A stretch of 64,000 nucleotides of DNA from Clostridium sp. SY8519 (GCF_000270305.1 NC_015737.1:1178501-1242500), one strand, 5' to 3'. Shown: positions 24,464-33,513, numbered from the stretch's first letter. Numbers and translations: made by a program. Notes: generated from the sequence alone by a model not told the origin.

Positions 24464-25147
24464 ATGGACAGAATGGGATCCGAGGAAGTGATTGTGCGTC
24501 TCCACAATTCACGGCTGATGCATATGGTATCCATGGATCAGGCCAGGGAGCTGGTAGAAGATAAAATCGGAAAAACCGCCTACTACAGGCGTGGAGAAGC
24601 CGTCATCCGGGAAGGGGAGAATATCAGCTGCCTGGCGGTGATCCTGTCCGGAGAGGTCAGCGTGGAACGGGCATTTTCCGACGGCAGCAGCACACAGCTG
24701 TATGTGCTTCACGCAAAGGAGATTCTGGGCGTAGAAGCCCTGAGCCAGATTCATTACAAAAGTTACTACTATTTCTGCGCACAGACAGATCTGGTACTTT
24801 ATGAAATCCCGGTCAGCTATTTTCGCGAACTCAGTACAGTGAACCCGGAGACCCAGCTGATGATTCTCAACCACGTTATGACCGTGCTGTCCCATGATTA
24901 CAGCCGCCAGCACGAAAAGCTGGACGTGTTATCCTCCGGTAAACTCCGGACCAGGATTCAGACCTATCTTTATTATCAGGCAAAAAAACACCATGCCTTA
25001 AGTTTTGAGATTCCCTTTAATCGGGAGCAGATGGCTTCTTATCTGTGTGTGAACCGAAGCGCGCTGTCCAGGGAACTGAGCCGTATGCAGGAGGAAGGCC
25101 TGCTGGAAGTGGACGGAAAGCATTTTACCCTGCATTATGAGATATAA
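24464..25147 (+). CDS. Crp/Fnr-family transcriptional regulator
   Basis: This protein of about 227 residues has a cyclic-nucleotide-binding beta roll (about 25-115, YYRRGEAVIREGENISCLAVILSGEVSVER), a dimerisation helix (about 120-150) and a C-terminal winged HTH of the Crp type (NREQMASYLCVNRSALSRELSRMQEEGLLEV). There is no N-terminal Fnr-type Cys cluster, so it is not an oxygen-sensing Fnr; the arginine pattern for cAMP is also unclear. A GTG three codons earlier (24455) is an alternative start. Target genes are unknown; the neighbouring sulfhydrylase is a candidate. Confidence 0.88.
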   Translation: MDRMGSEEVIVRLHNSRLMHMVSMDQARELVEDKIGKTAYYRRGEAVIREGENISCLAVILSGEVSVERAFSDGSSTQLYVLHAKEILGVEALSQIHYKSYYYFCAQTDLVLYEIPVSYFRELSTVNPETQLMILNHVMTVLSHDYSRQHEKLDVLSSGKLRTRIQTYLYYQAKKHHALSFEIPFNREQMASYLCVNRSALSRELSRMQEEGLLEVDGKHFTLHYEI

Positions 25148-25360
25148 GGAGAAAAAATCCGGCAGATACCTTGCGAGGCCACTGCGGATACCTGCGAAGT
25201 ATACGGAAGGGATCCTGCGACAGCGCCTGCGGAAATCTCTGTGGGCATCCTGCGGAAATGTTTGCCGGAACGCCCGCGGAAAGGACTTGAAAAATGCGGG
25301 GGTGATGATAGAATAAGAATGGTGTTTTAGTAGAAAAGATTAAAGAGAGGTAAAAAAATT
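25148..25360. repeat. Intergenic with degenerate CCTGCGGA repeats
   Basis: Six copies of a CTGCG(G/A)A-like octamer occur between 25180 and 25285 at irregular spacing, followed by an AT-rich run leading to the pta ribosome site (AGAGAGG). The meaning is uncertain. Confidence 0.35.
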
Positions 25361-26344
25361 ATGTATGGTTTCGGTATGCTGATTGACAAGCTGAAAAAAG
25401 ATCCGAAAAAGATCGTATTCACAGAAGGAACAGATCCCCGTATCCTGGAGGCTGCTTCCCGTCTGCTGGCAGGTACTTTCCTGCATCCGGTACTGGTAGG
25501 CAAACCAGATGAGATCAGTGCGGCAGCAGAAGAAGCAGGATTTAACATCCGCGGCGCGGAGATCATTGATCCTGAGAATTATGAGAAAATGGACGAAATG
25601 GTTGCCCAGTTCTGCGAACTGCGCAAAAGCAAAGGCGTAACTCCTGAGCAGGCAAGAGAGACCCTGAAAGCAGCGAACTACTTCGGTACGATGCTGGTTA
25701 AGATGGGCGAAGCAGATTCTCTGCTTGGCGGAGCTACCTATTCCACCGCTGATACCGTACGTCCGGCTCTGCAGCTGATCAAGACCAAACCGGGCAACAA
25801 GATTGTATCTTCTGTATTCATCATGGTACGTGAAGGCGCTACCGGTGATAACGAAGTACTGGCAATGGGCGACTGCGCCATTAATATCAAGCCGAACGAA
25901 GATGAGTTGGCAGAGATCGCCGGTGAGTGCGCGAACTGCGCCAAGATTTTCGGCGTAGACCCGAAAGTGGCATTCTTAAGCTATTCCACCTTCGGTTCCG
26001 GAGCAGGCGAAGATGTAGACAAGATGCGTAATGCCTGCGCCAAAGCAAAAGAGAAATATCCGGATCTTGTCATTGATGGCGAGATGCAGTTTGACGCAGC
26101 GGTATCCCCGCGTGTGGCAGCAACCAAAGCACCGGATTCCAAGGTGGCAGGTTATGCCAATACCTTTATTTTCCCGGATATCAATGCAGGTAATATCGGC
26201 TATAAGATTGCACAGCGTCTTGGGAACTTCGATGCTTACGGCCCGATCCTGCTTGGCCTGAATGCGCCGATCAACGATCTGTCCCGCGGCTGCAATGCAC
26301 TGGAAGTATATTCCATGGCTATCATTACTGCAGCTCTGGCATAA
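25361..26344 (+). CDS. pta: Phosphate acetyltransferase
   Basis: This 327-residue protein matches the short (class I) Pta family: KKIVFTEGTDPRILEAASRLL at the N-terminus, GGATYSTADTVRPALQLI (about 125-142), and the C-terminal signature DGEMQFDAAVSPRVAATKAPDSKVAGYANTFIFPDINAGNIGYKIAQRL, which includes the conserved Ser and Arg of the CoA/phosphate site. It interconverts acetyl-CoA and acetyl phosphate in acetate fermentation. The usual partner ackA is not adjacent. The ribosome site is AGAGAGG. Confidence 0.95.
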   Translation: MYGFGMLIDKLKKDPKKIVFTEGTDPRILEAASRLLAGTFLHPVLVGKPDEISAAAEEAGFNIRGAEIIDPENYEKMDEMVAQFCELRKSKGVTPEQARETLKAANYFGTMLVKMGEADSLLGGATYSTADTVRPALQLIKTKPGNKIVSSVFIMVREGATGDNEVLAMGDCAINIKPNEDELAEIAGECANCAKIFGVDPKVAFLSYSTFGSGAGEDVDKMRNACAKAKEKYPDLVIDGEMQFDAAVSPRVAATKAPDSKVAGYANTFIFPDINAGNIGYKIAQRLGNFDAYGPILLGLNAPINDLSRGCNALEVYSMAIITAALA

Positions 26345-26390
26345 GGATTCCAATTCCAGCGAAAAAGAAACCACAGAGGGTTTTTATCAG

Positions 26391-26432
26391 AAAATCGCCA
26401 GTTCCGGCCTGCTGCGGAACTGGCGATTTTTT
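26391..26432 (+). terminator. Rho-independent terminator of pta
   Basis: AAAATCGCCAGTTCCG pairs with CGGAACTGGCGATTTT around an 8-nt loop, ending in six T. The stem is also T-tailed on the minus strand, so it can serve the converging flavodoxin gene. Confidence 0.9.
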
Positions 26433-26517
26433 CGGTGAGATGGCACCACCCGTGGAGCCGCGCAGGAATCCGGAAGATGCCGGGATCTGCGTCTGTCCGG
26501 TGCCGGCGACCGTTCGT

Positions 26518-27009
26518 TTACTCGGCCCAGTGACGGATATTGGCGTATTTGCTGCCGGCGTCAACCGGCTGCGGCGCCGCCGGATCCATCTGCCGCCAGC
26601 GGCGGGCAAATTCCCGGGCGTTCCGGATGTCATCGGCATCCGGATGGCTGCGGTAGAGCAGCTTGAAGGAACCGTGGCAGCAGAATTCATCGGTTTCTGC
26701 CGGAATGCCTCGTCCGGCCAGCCGGGCACGCATTTTTTTGCACGGATTGGTCACGGCGGCATCGCCGAAGAGGATGATTTTCCCTACTTTGCTGCGGTCA
26801 AAGTGGTCAATAAACCCGGTGATATTCGGATCCAGATGATTGGCATAAACCGCGCCGCCCAGAAACAGGATATCGATATATCCGCTCAGCCGCTGGGAGG
26901 TGGAGAAGGCTTCACAGCCCAGTTCATCAGCAATCGCCTCAGCCAGCATTCGGGTGTGGCCGCCGCGGGTGTAATAGCGTACGGCATAGGTGTTTTTCTT
27001 TTCTTCCAT
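26518..27009 (-). CDS. Flavodoxin-family protein
   Basis: This 163-residue protein begins YAVRYYTRGGHTRMLAEAIADELG, the FMN phosphate loop position of flavodoxins, here TRGGHT instead of the usual T/SGNT. The DILFLGGAVYANHLDPNITGFIDHF segment (about 46-70) is the 50s loop, and GKIILFGDAAVTNP the 90s region. The sequence resembles the flavodoxin_5/BilS-type group more than classical flavodoxins. It is expected to carry FMN and act as an electron carrier in the cytoplasm. The ribosome site GGAAGGGAG supports the start. Confidence 0.82.
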   Translation of the reverse strand: MEEKKNTYAVRYYTRGGHTRMLAEAIADELGCEAFSTSQRLSGYIDILFLGGAVYANHLDPNITGFIDHFDRSKVGKIILFGDAAVTNPCKKMRARLAGRGIPAETDEFCCHGSFKLLYRSHPDADDIRNAREFARRWRQMDPAAPQPVDAGSKYANIRHWAE

Positions 27010-27209
27010 AACAGGTACTCCCTTCCGGCGCCTTTGGCGCTTTCTGCATCGAATGAGGAATCGGAATTCTGAAAAAGGGTTTCCGATTCGTTTTGTTCTG
27101 CTCGTTTCTTTCTGATTATAGCAAAAAAATTAAATTTTAGTATTGATTTTTACAGATTGCTGAGATATAATATCATCGTTGCTGAAGAGCAGCAGAAGAT
27201 CATAAATAA

Positions 27210-27282
27210 GCACCCTTAGCTCAGTTGGTAGAGCAGTAGACTCTTAATCTATTTGTCCAGGGTTCGAGCCCCTGAGGGTGTA
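27210..27282 (+). tRNA. tRNA-Lys(CTT)
   Basis: A complete cloverleaf is present: acceptor GCACCCT/AGGGTGT (G1-U72 wobble), D arm TAGCTCAGTTGGTAGAGC, anticodon stem GTAGA/TCTAT with loop CTCTTAA (anticodon CTT) and T arm CAGGG-TTCGAGC-CCCTG. The discriminator is A and CCA is not encoded. Confidence 0.93.
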
Positions 27283-27286
27283 TTTA

Positions 27287-27338
27287 AAAAAAGCACTGTT
27301 TTCGATGCGTGGTGACATCGAGGGCGGTGTTTTTTATT
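27287..27338 (+). terminator. Probable terminator of the tRNA transcript
   Basis: TCGATG/CATCGA lies within an imperfect longer stem (AGCACTG / GGCGGTGTT), followed by TTTTTTATTT. Confidence 0.55.
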
Positions 27339-27455
27339 TGCGCGGATAATGCTATAATATTTTTCGACAGACAGCAGAAGAGGAAAACATTCTGCTGTTT
27401 TGAAATCCGGAGACACCGAAATACTGTTAAAAAGTACGAATACAGGAGGAATCGT

Positions 27456-28004
27456 ATGAAATTAGCTGTTTTATGCGCAGACAATGTAGAAGAAATCGAA
27501 TGCCTGACCGTTGTGGATTACTGCCGCCGGGCCAATCTGGCCATTGATATGCTGTCCGTTATGGAGCGGCGGATGGTTACCGGAGCACATGGAATCACTT
27601 TCCAGACGGACGGGATGTGGACGGATGCGGATCCGGAGGAATACGACGCGCTGATTCTGCCGGGCGGAAGCGGTTATGTGCATTTGCGGGAGAATCCGTC
27701 GGTGTGCGATGCTATTGTAAACTTCTGGAAAGAAAAGAAGCTGGTGGCAGCCATCTGCGCGTCCCCGTCGATTTTCGCGGAGCTTGGAATCCTGAAGGGA
27801 AAGGACGCAGTGGTGTATCCGGGCATGGAAGTCGTGGATGCGGGTGTAAACTGGCTGGATCAGAGCGTAGCAGTGTCCGGAAATGTGATTACCGGCAAAG
27901 GCCCGTCCCGGGCAGGCGTATTTGCCATCGCCGTGATCCGCTATGTGGCAGGGGATGCGGCAGCAGAGGCGGTGAAAGCGGAGGTGCTGAGCATTCACGG
28001 CTAG
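27456..28004 (+). CDS. DJ-1/PfpI (YajL-like) family protein
   Basis: The start at 27456 follows AGGAGGAATCGT and gives MKLAVLCADNVEEIECLTVVDYCRRANL, the typical DJ-1 opening with conserved Glu15. The nucleophile elbow is Cys101 in AAICASPSIF, and LPGG at 68-71 completes the fold's signature. It has 182 residues, the length of YajL/ThiJ. Relatives are reported as glyoxalase/deglycase or redox chaperones; the precise activity is debated and cannot be set from sequence. It is followed 68 bp later by a flavoprotein gene in the same direction. Confidence 0.88.
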   Translation: MKLAVLCADNVEEIECLTVVDYCRRANLAIDMLSVMERRMVTGAHGITFQTDGMWTDADPEEYDALILPGGSGYVHLRENPSVCDAIVNFWKEKKLVAAICASPSIFAELGILKGKDAVVYPGMEVVDAGVNWLDQSVAVSGNVITGKGPSRAGVFAIAVIRYVAGDAAAEAVKAEVLSIHG

Positions 28005-28072
28005 GAAATGCAGAAAATATACTGGAAAAGGATTCAAAGAAAAAGCACCGACAAGTGAAGGCAGGTAAAGGA

Positions 28073-29524
28073 ATGAATGACACGACAGAATTACTGGTAA
28101 TTGGCGGCGGGGCTTCCGGACTGGCGGCAGCAGCCGCTGCTTCGGAAGCGGGCGTTTCCACGATGCTTGTGGAGGCAAATGCGTTTACCGGTGGAAACGG
28201 AGTGTTTCCCAGGGGAATGTTTGCGGTAGACAGTGTCCTGCAGCGCAGACAGCTGATCTTCGCGGATCCGGACAGAATTTTTTCTGAATGCATGGCCTAT
28301 TCTCACTGGAAGATTAACGGACGGATTGTCCGGCGTCTGATTGAACGGACGGGGGATACCATTCAGTGGCTGATGGATATGGGGGTACCCTTCAACCGGG
28401 TCGTGCACCATATGCCGAACCAGTCGCCGGAAGTATTCCACGTGGCACTGGGAGACCATGTTTCGGAGACGACAGGCAGACAGGTGACCCGTGCGCTGGA
28501 ACAGCGCTGCCGGGAGCATGGAGTAAAGATCCTGACCCGGACCAGAGGCAGGAAGCTGCTGAAAGATGAAAATGGCGCCGTCACCGGGGCAGTCTGCACG
28601 GATGCGGAGGGCAGAGAACTGACGATTCATGCCCGGCAGGTGATTATCGGTACCGGAGGATTTGCGGGAAATAAAGAACTGATCCATGAATTCCTGCCGG
28701 AGATTGACAGAAAGCATCTGACGGCCACCGCCGGGATGCTGCATCAGGGTGACGGTATTCGGATGGCCAGAGCGGCGGGAGCCGACGTGGAGGGCCATTT
28801 TACCATGGAGATCGCGGCACCGAGTATACACGGATTCGGCGGACTGAAGATTCTTATGGGAAAAGCCTGGAATGTCTGGGTGAATCGGCAGGGCAGGCGT
28901 TTCGCGGATGAGAGTATCGTGTATAATTTTCCCCAGTCTGCCCATGCGTGTTTGGAACAGCCGGGCAGTGAGCTGTGGGTGCTGTTTGATAAAAGGATCA
29001 TGGAGCGGACCCTTGCGGATGGAATGGACATTATCGAATATATCCATATTCCGGAGGGGGCAGAGGAGAAACTGCCGGACACCATAGAAGAAGCCATTCA
29101 GGCCGGTGTCATGCGGCGGGCAGATTCTGTGGAAGCGCTGGAACAGTGGATCGGCTGCGGCAGCGGAAATCTGCGGCGTGAAATCGAGGAGTATAATACC
29201 TGCTGTCTGCAGGGACGGGACAAAATCTTCGCAAAAGACAGACGCTATCTGATGCCGCTGACGGAACCGCCGTTTTATGCCATTCGCGCCGGGGTCGACC
29301 TGCTGAATACACACGGGGGGATCCGTGTGGATGAGGAATTCCGGGCGCTGGATCCCTCCGGAAATGTATTGCCGGGGCTGCGGGTGGCAGGGGTGGATTT
29401 CGGCGGTGCAGACGCGGATATCTACAATGTCAATCTGAGCGGACATGGATTTTCTTTTGCGGTCAATTCCGGAAGGATCGCCGGCGAGCATGCAGCCAGG
29501 GAGCTGCGGGGCAGCCGCGGGTAA
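28073..29524 (+). CDS. FAD-dependent oxidoreductase of the fumarate reductase/succinate dehydrogenase flavoprotein class
   Basis: This 483-residue protein opens with a Rossmann FAD loop (VIGGGASGLAAAAAASEAG, about 9-27) and AMP-binding LVEANAFTGGN. The capping and catalytic region includes NRQGRRFADES (about 275) and the C-terminal NTHGGIRVDEEFRALDP...GLRVAGVDFGGADADIYNVNLSGHGFSFAVNSGRIAGEHAA, the FAD-closing motif of soluble fumarate reductase-like and 3-ketosteroid/urocanate-type flavoenzymes. There is no heme or FMN-binding domain and no signal peptide, so it is probably cytoplasmic. The substrate is unknown; reduction of an enoate by the bound flavin is the likely chemistry. Confidence 0.85.
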   Translation: MNDTTELLVIGGGASGLAAAAAASEAGVSTMLVEANAFTGGNGVFPRGMFAVDSVLQRRQLIFADPDRIFSECMAYSHWKINGRIVRRLIERTGDTIQWLMDMGVPFNRVVHHMPNQSPEVFHVALGDHVSETTGRQVTRALEQRCREHGVKILTRTRGRKLLKDENGAVTGAVCTDAEGRELTIHARQVIIGTGGFAGNKELIHEFLPEIDRKHLTATAGMLHQGDGIRMARAAGADVEGHFTMEIAAPSIHGFGGLKILMGKAWNVWVNRQGRRFADESIVYNFPQSAHACLEQPGSELWVLFDKRIMERTLADGMDIIEYIHIPEGAEEKLPDTIEEAIQAGVMRRADSVEALEQWIGCGSGNLRREIEEYNTCCLQGRDKIFAKDRRYLMPLTEPPFYAIRAGVDLLNTHGGIRVDEEFRALDPSGNVLPGLRVAGVDFGGADADIYNVNLSGHGFSFAVNSGRIAGEHAARELRGSRG

Positions 29525-29672
29525 AGGCTGTCGCAAGGATGCGTCGGGCAAGGGCTGCCGGTTTCGGAACGGCCGAAAACAGAAGCGAAAGAAACCGGAG
29601 TCAGGGAAACAGAAAACAGGAAAACAGTGAAAACCGGGCAGCAGAAAACAGAAACAGGGGGAGAGAGACAGC

Positions 29673-31088
29673 GTGGAGCAGACAGGAACACAAAACCGGG
29701 AAAACCCGTTGGGATATGCGGAGCCGCGGCAGCTGCTGCGGCAGTTTGCCATACCCAGCATCATCTCTATGACGGTGATCAACCTCTATAATCTGGTGGA
29801 TCAGATTTTCATCGGATGGAAGGTGGGGATGCTTGGAAATGCCGCCACAAACGTGGCATTTCCGCTGACTACCATCTGTATGGCACTGTCGCTGCTGATC
29901 GGCATCGGCTATTCGGCGCGTTACGGACTGGAGCTGGGGCGAAAGCATCCGGAAATCGCGGAGCGCACAGTAGGAAACGCGGTACTGATTGCTCTGCTCT
30001 GCGGCCTGGGAGTTTTTGCGGCAGCGGAGCTGTGGCTGCTTCCGCTGCTGAAGGCATTTGGAGCGACCCCTTCGGTCCTGCCGTATTCGGTCACTTATGT
30101 CAGGATTACGGCAGTCGGCTTTCCGGCGCTGATTCTGGGAAATGTGCTGAGCACCCTGATCCGCGCGGACGGGTCGCCCCGGTTTTCCATGATCTGCACC
30201 CTGGTGGGCTGTCTGACCAATATCGCACTGGATCCGATCTTTATGTTCGGTTTTGGCATGGGCGTGGACGGCGCAGCGAAAGCCACGGTGATTTCCCAGT
30301 TTTTAGGGCTGGTCATCAGTATTCCTTATTTCTTCCATATGAAGCAGGTGCACCTGGGCCGCGGCGCGTTCCGTCCGGACCTGAAGCTGAACGGACGGAA
30401 TCTGTCCCTGGGACTGAGCAACTGTTTCACGCAGCTGGCCATTACTCTGGTGCAGATAGTCATGAACAATTCACTGACGTATTATGGCGCCCTGTCCGTC
30501 TATGGCGCGGAGATTCCGCTGACGGCTTTTGGCATCGTCATGAAGGTAAACTCCATTGTCATGGGCTTTTTTGTGGGAATCGCCCAGGGAGGACAGCCGA
30601 TTTACAGTTTTAATTACGGCGCTGAAAAATACGGGCGGGTAAAGACGGTGTACCGCATGGCGATCCGCACCAGTTTTGTGATTTCCGTGGCGGCCTTTGC
30701 GGCCTTTGAAGTGTTTCCGCGCCAGATTCTGTCGATTTTCGGAACCGGCAGCCCCCTGTATTTCCAGTTTGCGGTTCGCTTTATGCGGATTTTCCTGTGT
30801 ATGGTTCTGGTCAACGGCATTCAGCTGATTACCTCCAATTTCTTTTCCGCCATTGCCATGCCCTGGAAGGGAACGGTCCTGGCCCTCTGCCGGCAGACCT
30901 TTTTCCTGATTCCGCTGATTCTGATCCTGCCCCGGTTTTTCGGCGTGGAGGGACTGATGTATACCGGGCCGGTGGCGGACCTGATTGCGGCTGCGGCCAG
31001 CCTGCTTCTGGTACGGCATGAATTCCGCGTGATGGGTACCGGGGATCTGCAGGAATCCGGAAAAGGCAGGAAACGCGGGGAAGGATGA
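29673..31088 (+). CDS. MATE-family efflux transporter
   Basis: This 471-residue protein has about 12 membrane segments in two similar halves; each half begins with a MATE-type phrase (FAIPSIISMTVINLYNLVDQIFIGWKVG in the first). The start is a GTG with GGGGAGAGA upstream. MatE proteins use Na+ or H+ to export cationic drugs or metabolites. The length and N-terminus resemble the DinF/NorM-related branch common in Clostridia. It follows the flavoprotein by about 150 bp in the same direction, so it may be cotranscribed. Confidence 0.9.
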   Translation: MEQTGTQNRENPLGYAEPRQLLRQFAIPSIISMTVINLYNLVDQIFIGWKVGMLGNAATNVAFPLTTICMALSLLIGIGYSARYGLELGRKHPEIAERTVGNAVLIALLCGLGVFAAAELWLLPLLKAFGATPSVLPYSVTYVRITAVGFPALILGNVLSTLIRADGSPRFSMICTLVGCLTNIALDPIFMFGFGMGVDGAAKATVISQFLGLVISIPYFFHMKQVHLGRGAFRPDLKLNGRNLSLGLSNCFTQLAITLVQIVMNNSLTYYGALSVYGAEIPLTAFGIVMKVNSIVMGFFVGIAQGGQPIYSFNYGAEKYGRVKTVYRMAIRTSFVISVAAFAAFEVFPRQILSIFGTGSPLYFQFAVRFMRIFLCMVLVNGIQLITSNFFSAIAMPWKGTVLALCRQTFFLIPLILILPRFFGVEGLMYTGPVADLIAAAASLLLVRHEFRVMGTGDLQESGKGRKRGEG

Positions 31089-31145
31089 AAGTACCTGAAA
31101 AATACACAAAATATTAACAAATGAAAAGGAAAGATATGTTATAAT

Positions 31146-31235
31146 AACATCTGTCAAAGAGGCGTTCGCTCTTTTTGGCAACATTTTCATACATCTTTTT
31201 CGTAAAGCCGATGCTCCCCCCAGACATCGGCTTTT
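31146..31235 (+). ncRNA. Possible small transcript ending in a terminator
   Basis: A perfect TATAAT (31140-31145) is followed by a hairpin AAAGAG/CTCTTT (about 31158-31177) and a terminator AAAGCCGATG/CATCGGCTTTT (31204-31235). No -35 is well placed. The terminator may simply end the MATE transcript by read-through. Confidence 0.35.
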
Positions 31236-31252
31236 CCATTCACGGAAAAATC

Positions 31253-31280
31253 TTGCAAGATATAATATATTTAATATAGA
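31253..31280 (+). promoter_or_regulatory. Likely promoter of the P-loop/2-oxoacid oxidoreductase operon
   Basis: TTGCAA (31253-31258), 16 bp and TATAGA (31275-31280), with an additional TATAAT at 31261 nearby. AGAGGAGGACGAAGCGAAAG precedes the first gene. Confidence 0.45.
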
Positions 31281-31354
31281 CTTTGGAGAGAAAATGTAGT
31301 AAGATTATTTTCGGAAACAGGAAAGCTTTCATATAGAGGAGGACGAAGCGAAAG

Positions 31355-32113
31355 ATGCAGCAGATAAAAGATCTGATCGGTGATCATGTAAATTTTGTCT
31401 TCGTCGGGGAAGCAGGAAGCGGCAAGAGTGAAATCGCCGTGAACTTTGCCATCTGGCTGGCAGAGCTGGGCGAGAAGCCGGTTCATTTCTTCGATATGGA
31501 TATGACAAAACCGCTGTTCCGCTCCAGGGACGTGAAGGAGGAACTGGAAGCGGCAGGTGTGGATTTTCATTATGAAGTGCAGTTTATGGATGCGCCGACT
31601 GTAGTAGGCGGTGTCACCCGCATGCTGAAGGATGAGACTTCCTACGCGGTGTTTGATGTGGGCGGCGACTATATCGGGGCACGTTCCATCGGCGGTTACG
31701 CGCCGGGCGTAAACCGTGAGCAGACCCTGGTGTATTATGTGCTGAATTCCTACCGACCATGGTCCGGAGATATCGACCATATCGACGAGACCCTGGGCAA
31801 GATTCTCGGAGTATCCCATATTCAGCTGGGGCAGATCCATATGATCAACAATCCGAATAACGGGCACACCACTACCGCCCGGGAATTCATCGAAGGCTGC
31901 CGGAAGATGGAGACAATCGTGTCTCCGTATATCGCGGTGGATTTTGCCTGTGTACATGAAAAAATCTACGGAGAAGTCAGGGACTCCCAGCCTGTACCGG
32001 TCTTTCCGATTCACCTGTATCTCACTTATGAGTGGCTGAATACGGATCTGCCGGAGGAGGATTTTTCCGCAGCGATTCCCAAGGACGGGCCGCCGGTTCC
32101 GGGCCGCGGGTAA
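31355..32113 (+). CDS. P-loop ATPase linked to 2-oxoacid:ferredoxin oxidoreductase
   Basis: This 252-residue protein has a Walker A motif GEAGSGKSE (18-26) and a SIMIBI-like order: HFFDMDMTKPLFRSRD (about 44-59) after the first helix, and YAVFDVGGDYIGARSIGGY (Walker B region, about 97-115). FDMD followed by FDVGGD resembles the MinD/ArsA/CobQ group of NTPases. It lies 76 bp before the ferredoxin subunit gene on the same strand, in the same presumed operon. A maturation, regulatory or metal-handling role for the oxidoreductase is plausible but not established; I know no characterised member. Confidence 0.75.
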   Translation: MQQIKDLIGDHVNFVFVGEAGSGKSEIAVNFAIWLAELGEKPVHFFDMDMTKPLFRSRDVKEELEAAGVDFHYEVQFMDAPTVVGGVTRMLKDETSYAVFDVGGDYIGARSIGGYAPGVNREQTLVYYVLNSYRPWSGDIDHIDETLGKILGVSHIQLGQIHMINNPNNGHTTTAREFIEGCRKMETIVSPYIAVDFACVHEKIYGEVRDSQPVPVFPIHLYLTYEWLNTDLPEEDFSAAIPKDGPPVPGRG

Positions 32114-32189
32114 TCGGATCCTACTGATTTAAACACACCCGGTGTTTGAATGATACATGCAACGACTGTTTGAGAGGAGGAACAATCAA

Positions 32190-32402
32190 ATGGGTAAAGG
32201 AACGATCAAGGTTGTGGCAGAGCGCTGCAAGAGCTGTGGCTACTGCGTGAAGTTCTGTCCGAAGAATGTACTGGAAATCGGTACAGAGGTAAACTCGAAA
32301 GGTTATGAATATGTAACGCCGGCACGTATGGATGACTGCATCGCCTGCTGTGTCTGCGGACGGATCTGTCCGGACGGTGCGATTGAGATATATAAGAATT
32401 AG
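32190..32402 (+). CDS. 2[4Fe-4S] ferredoxin subunit of 2-oxoacid:ferredoxin oxidoreductase (delta)
   Basis: The start at 32190 follows AGAGGAGGAACAATCAA. The 70-residue protein carries two cluster motifs, CKSCGYCVKFCP and CIACCVCGRICP, each C-x2-C-x2-C-x3-CP. Small ferredoxin subunits of this kind (PorD/VorD/KorD) pass electrons from the thiamine diphosphate site to soluble ferredoxin. The next gene starts 14 bp downstream. Confidence 0.9.
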   Translation: MGKGTIKVVAERCKSCGYCVKFCPKNVLEIGTEVNSKGYEYVTPARMDDCIACCVCGRICPDGAIEIYKN

Positions 32403-32416
32403 GAGGTAAAAGAGAG

Positions 32417-33496
32417 ATGGCAAGAGTATTGATGAAAGGCTGTGAAGCAATTGCTGAAGCAGCTGTAAGAGCCGGCTGCAGATTTTTTGCCGGATATCCG
32501 ATCACACCGCAGAATGAGATCCCGGAATATTTTTCCAGAAGACTTCCGGAAGTGGGCGGCCAGTTTGTACAGGGTGAATCAGAAGTAGCCTCTGTAAACA
32601 TGGTATATGGCGCGGCAGCAGGCGGAACCAGAAGTATGACTTCCTCCTCCAGCCCGGGAATTGCGTTAAAGAGCGAGGGAATTTCCTATGCGGCAGCAGC
32701 CCGTATCCCGATGGTGTATGCAAACGTATCCCGCGGGGGCCCGGGGGTAGGCGCAATTCAGCCGGCGCAGCAGGATTATTTCCAGGCAACCAAGGCATCC
32801 GGCAACGGCGGATTCCGTATGATGGTATTTGCTCCTTCTACCGTACAGGAAGCAGTGGATATGACATACCGCGCCTTTGATTACGCGGACAGAGACCGCA
32901 ACCCGGTACTGATCCTGGCAGACGGTGTCATCGGAACCATGATGGAACCGGTTGTGCTGCCGGAGATGAAATCTGACGAGGAAATCGCCGCAATCAAGGA
33001 AAACAAAAAGTCCTGGGCCTGTGTCGGCCACAAATTAGACTATGCCAACAGATCCTGGATTCAGCCGGGACAGTGGGATACCCTGAAGATGCAGGCATGG
33101 AACGAAGATGCCGCTGCAGTATATGATTCCTGGGAAAAGGATGTACAGTACGAATCCTATCAGGTGGAAGACGCGGAAGTAGTAATCACTTCCTACGGCA
33201 TTTCCGCCCGTATCGCAAAATCTGCTGTGGACATCTGCCGCAGAGAAGGCAAGAAAGTGGGCCTGATCCGTGCCATCACCGTCAGCCCCTTCCCGTATCA
33301 GGCGTATGATGCCATTGATTACAGCAAGTGCAAGGCCGTGCTGGATGTGGAGATGTCTATCCCGGCGCAGTTTGTACAGGATGTGGAGATGGGCGTAAAA
33401 GATCGCTGCCCGATTGAAACCTGCCTGTGCTCCGGCGGCAATATCATGAGCCGTGAAGCGATCCTGGATGCTGTCAACAAACTGCTTGCGAAATAA
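32417..33496 (+). CDS. 2-oxoacid:ferredoxin oxidoreductase, alpha subunit (VorB-type)
   Basis: This 359-residue protein begins MKGCEAIAEAAVRAGCRFFAGYPITPQNEIPEYFS, the pyrimidine-binding domain of the OFOR superfamily (GYPITP motif). The TSSSSPGIALKSEGISYAAAARIPMVYANVSRGGPG segment (about 76-112) is characteristic, and domain II (EVVITSYGISARIAKSAVDICRREGKKVGLIRAITVSPFP) follows. With the downstream TPP and gamma subunits it oxidatively decarboxylates a 2-oxoacid to acyl-CoA and reduces ferredoxin. The annotation nearest in my memory is 3-methyl-2-oxobutanoate (branched-chain) oxidoreductase; 2-oxoglutarate is an alternative. Confidence 0.9.
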   Translation: MARVLMKGCEAIAEAAVRAGCRFFAGYPITPQNEIPEYFSRRLPEVGGQFVQGESEVASVNMVYGAAAGGTRSMTSSSSPGIALKSEGISYAAAARIPMVYANVSRGGPGVGAIQPAQQDYFQATKASGNGGFRMMVFAPSTVQEAVDMTYRAFDYADRDRNPVLILADGVIGTMMEPVVLPEMKSDEEIAAIKENKKSWACVGHKLDYANRSWIQPGQWDTLKMQAWNEDAAAVYDSWEKDVQYESYQVEDAEVVITSYGISARIAKSAVDICRREGKKVGLIRAITVSPFPYQAYDAIDYSKCKAVLDVEMSIPAQFVQDVEMGVKDRCPIETCLCSGGNIMSREAILDAVNKLLAK

Positions 33497-33513
33497 AATA
33501 GGAGGATACGACA

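Noticed and set aside
28091..29782. 563-residue minus-strand frame over the flavoprotein
   Set aside because: Antisense shadow; arginine/proline/histidine-rich translation with no domain.
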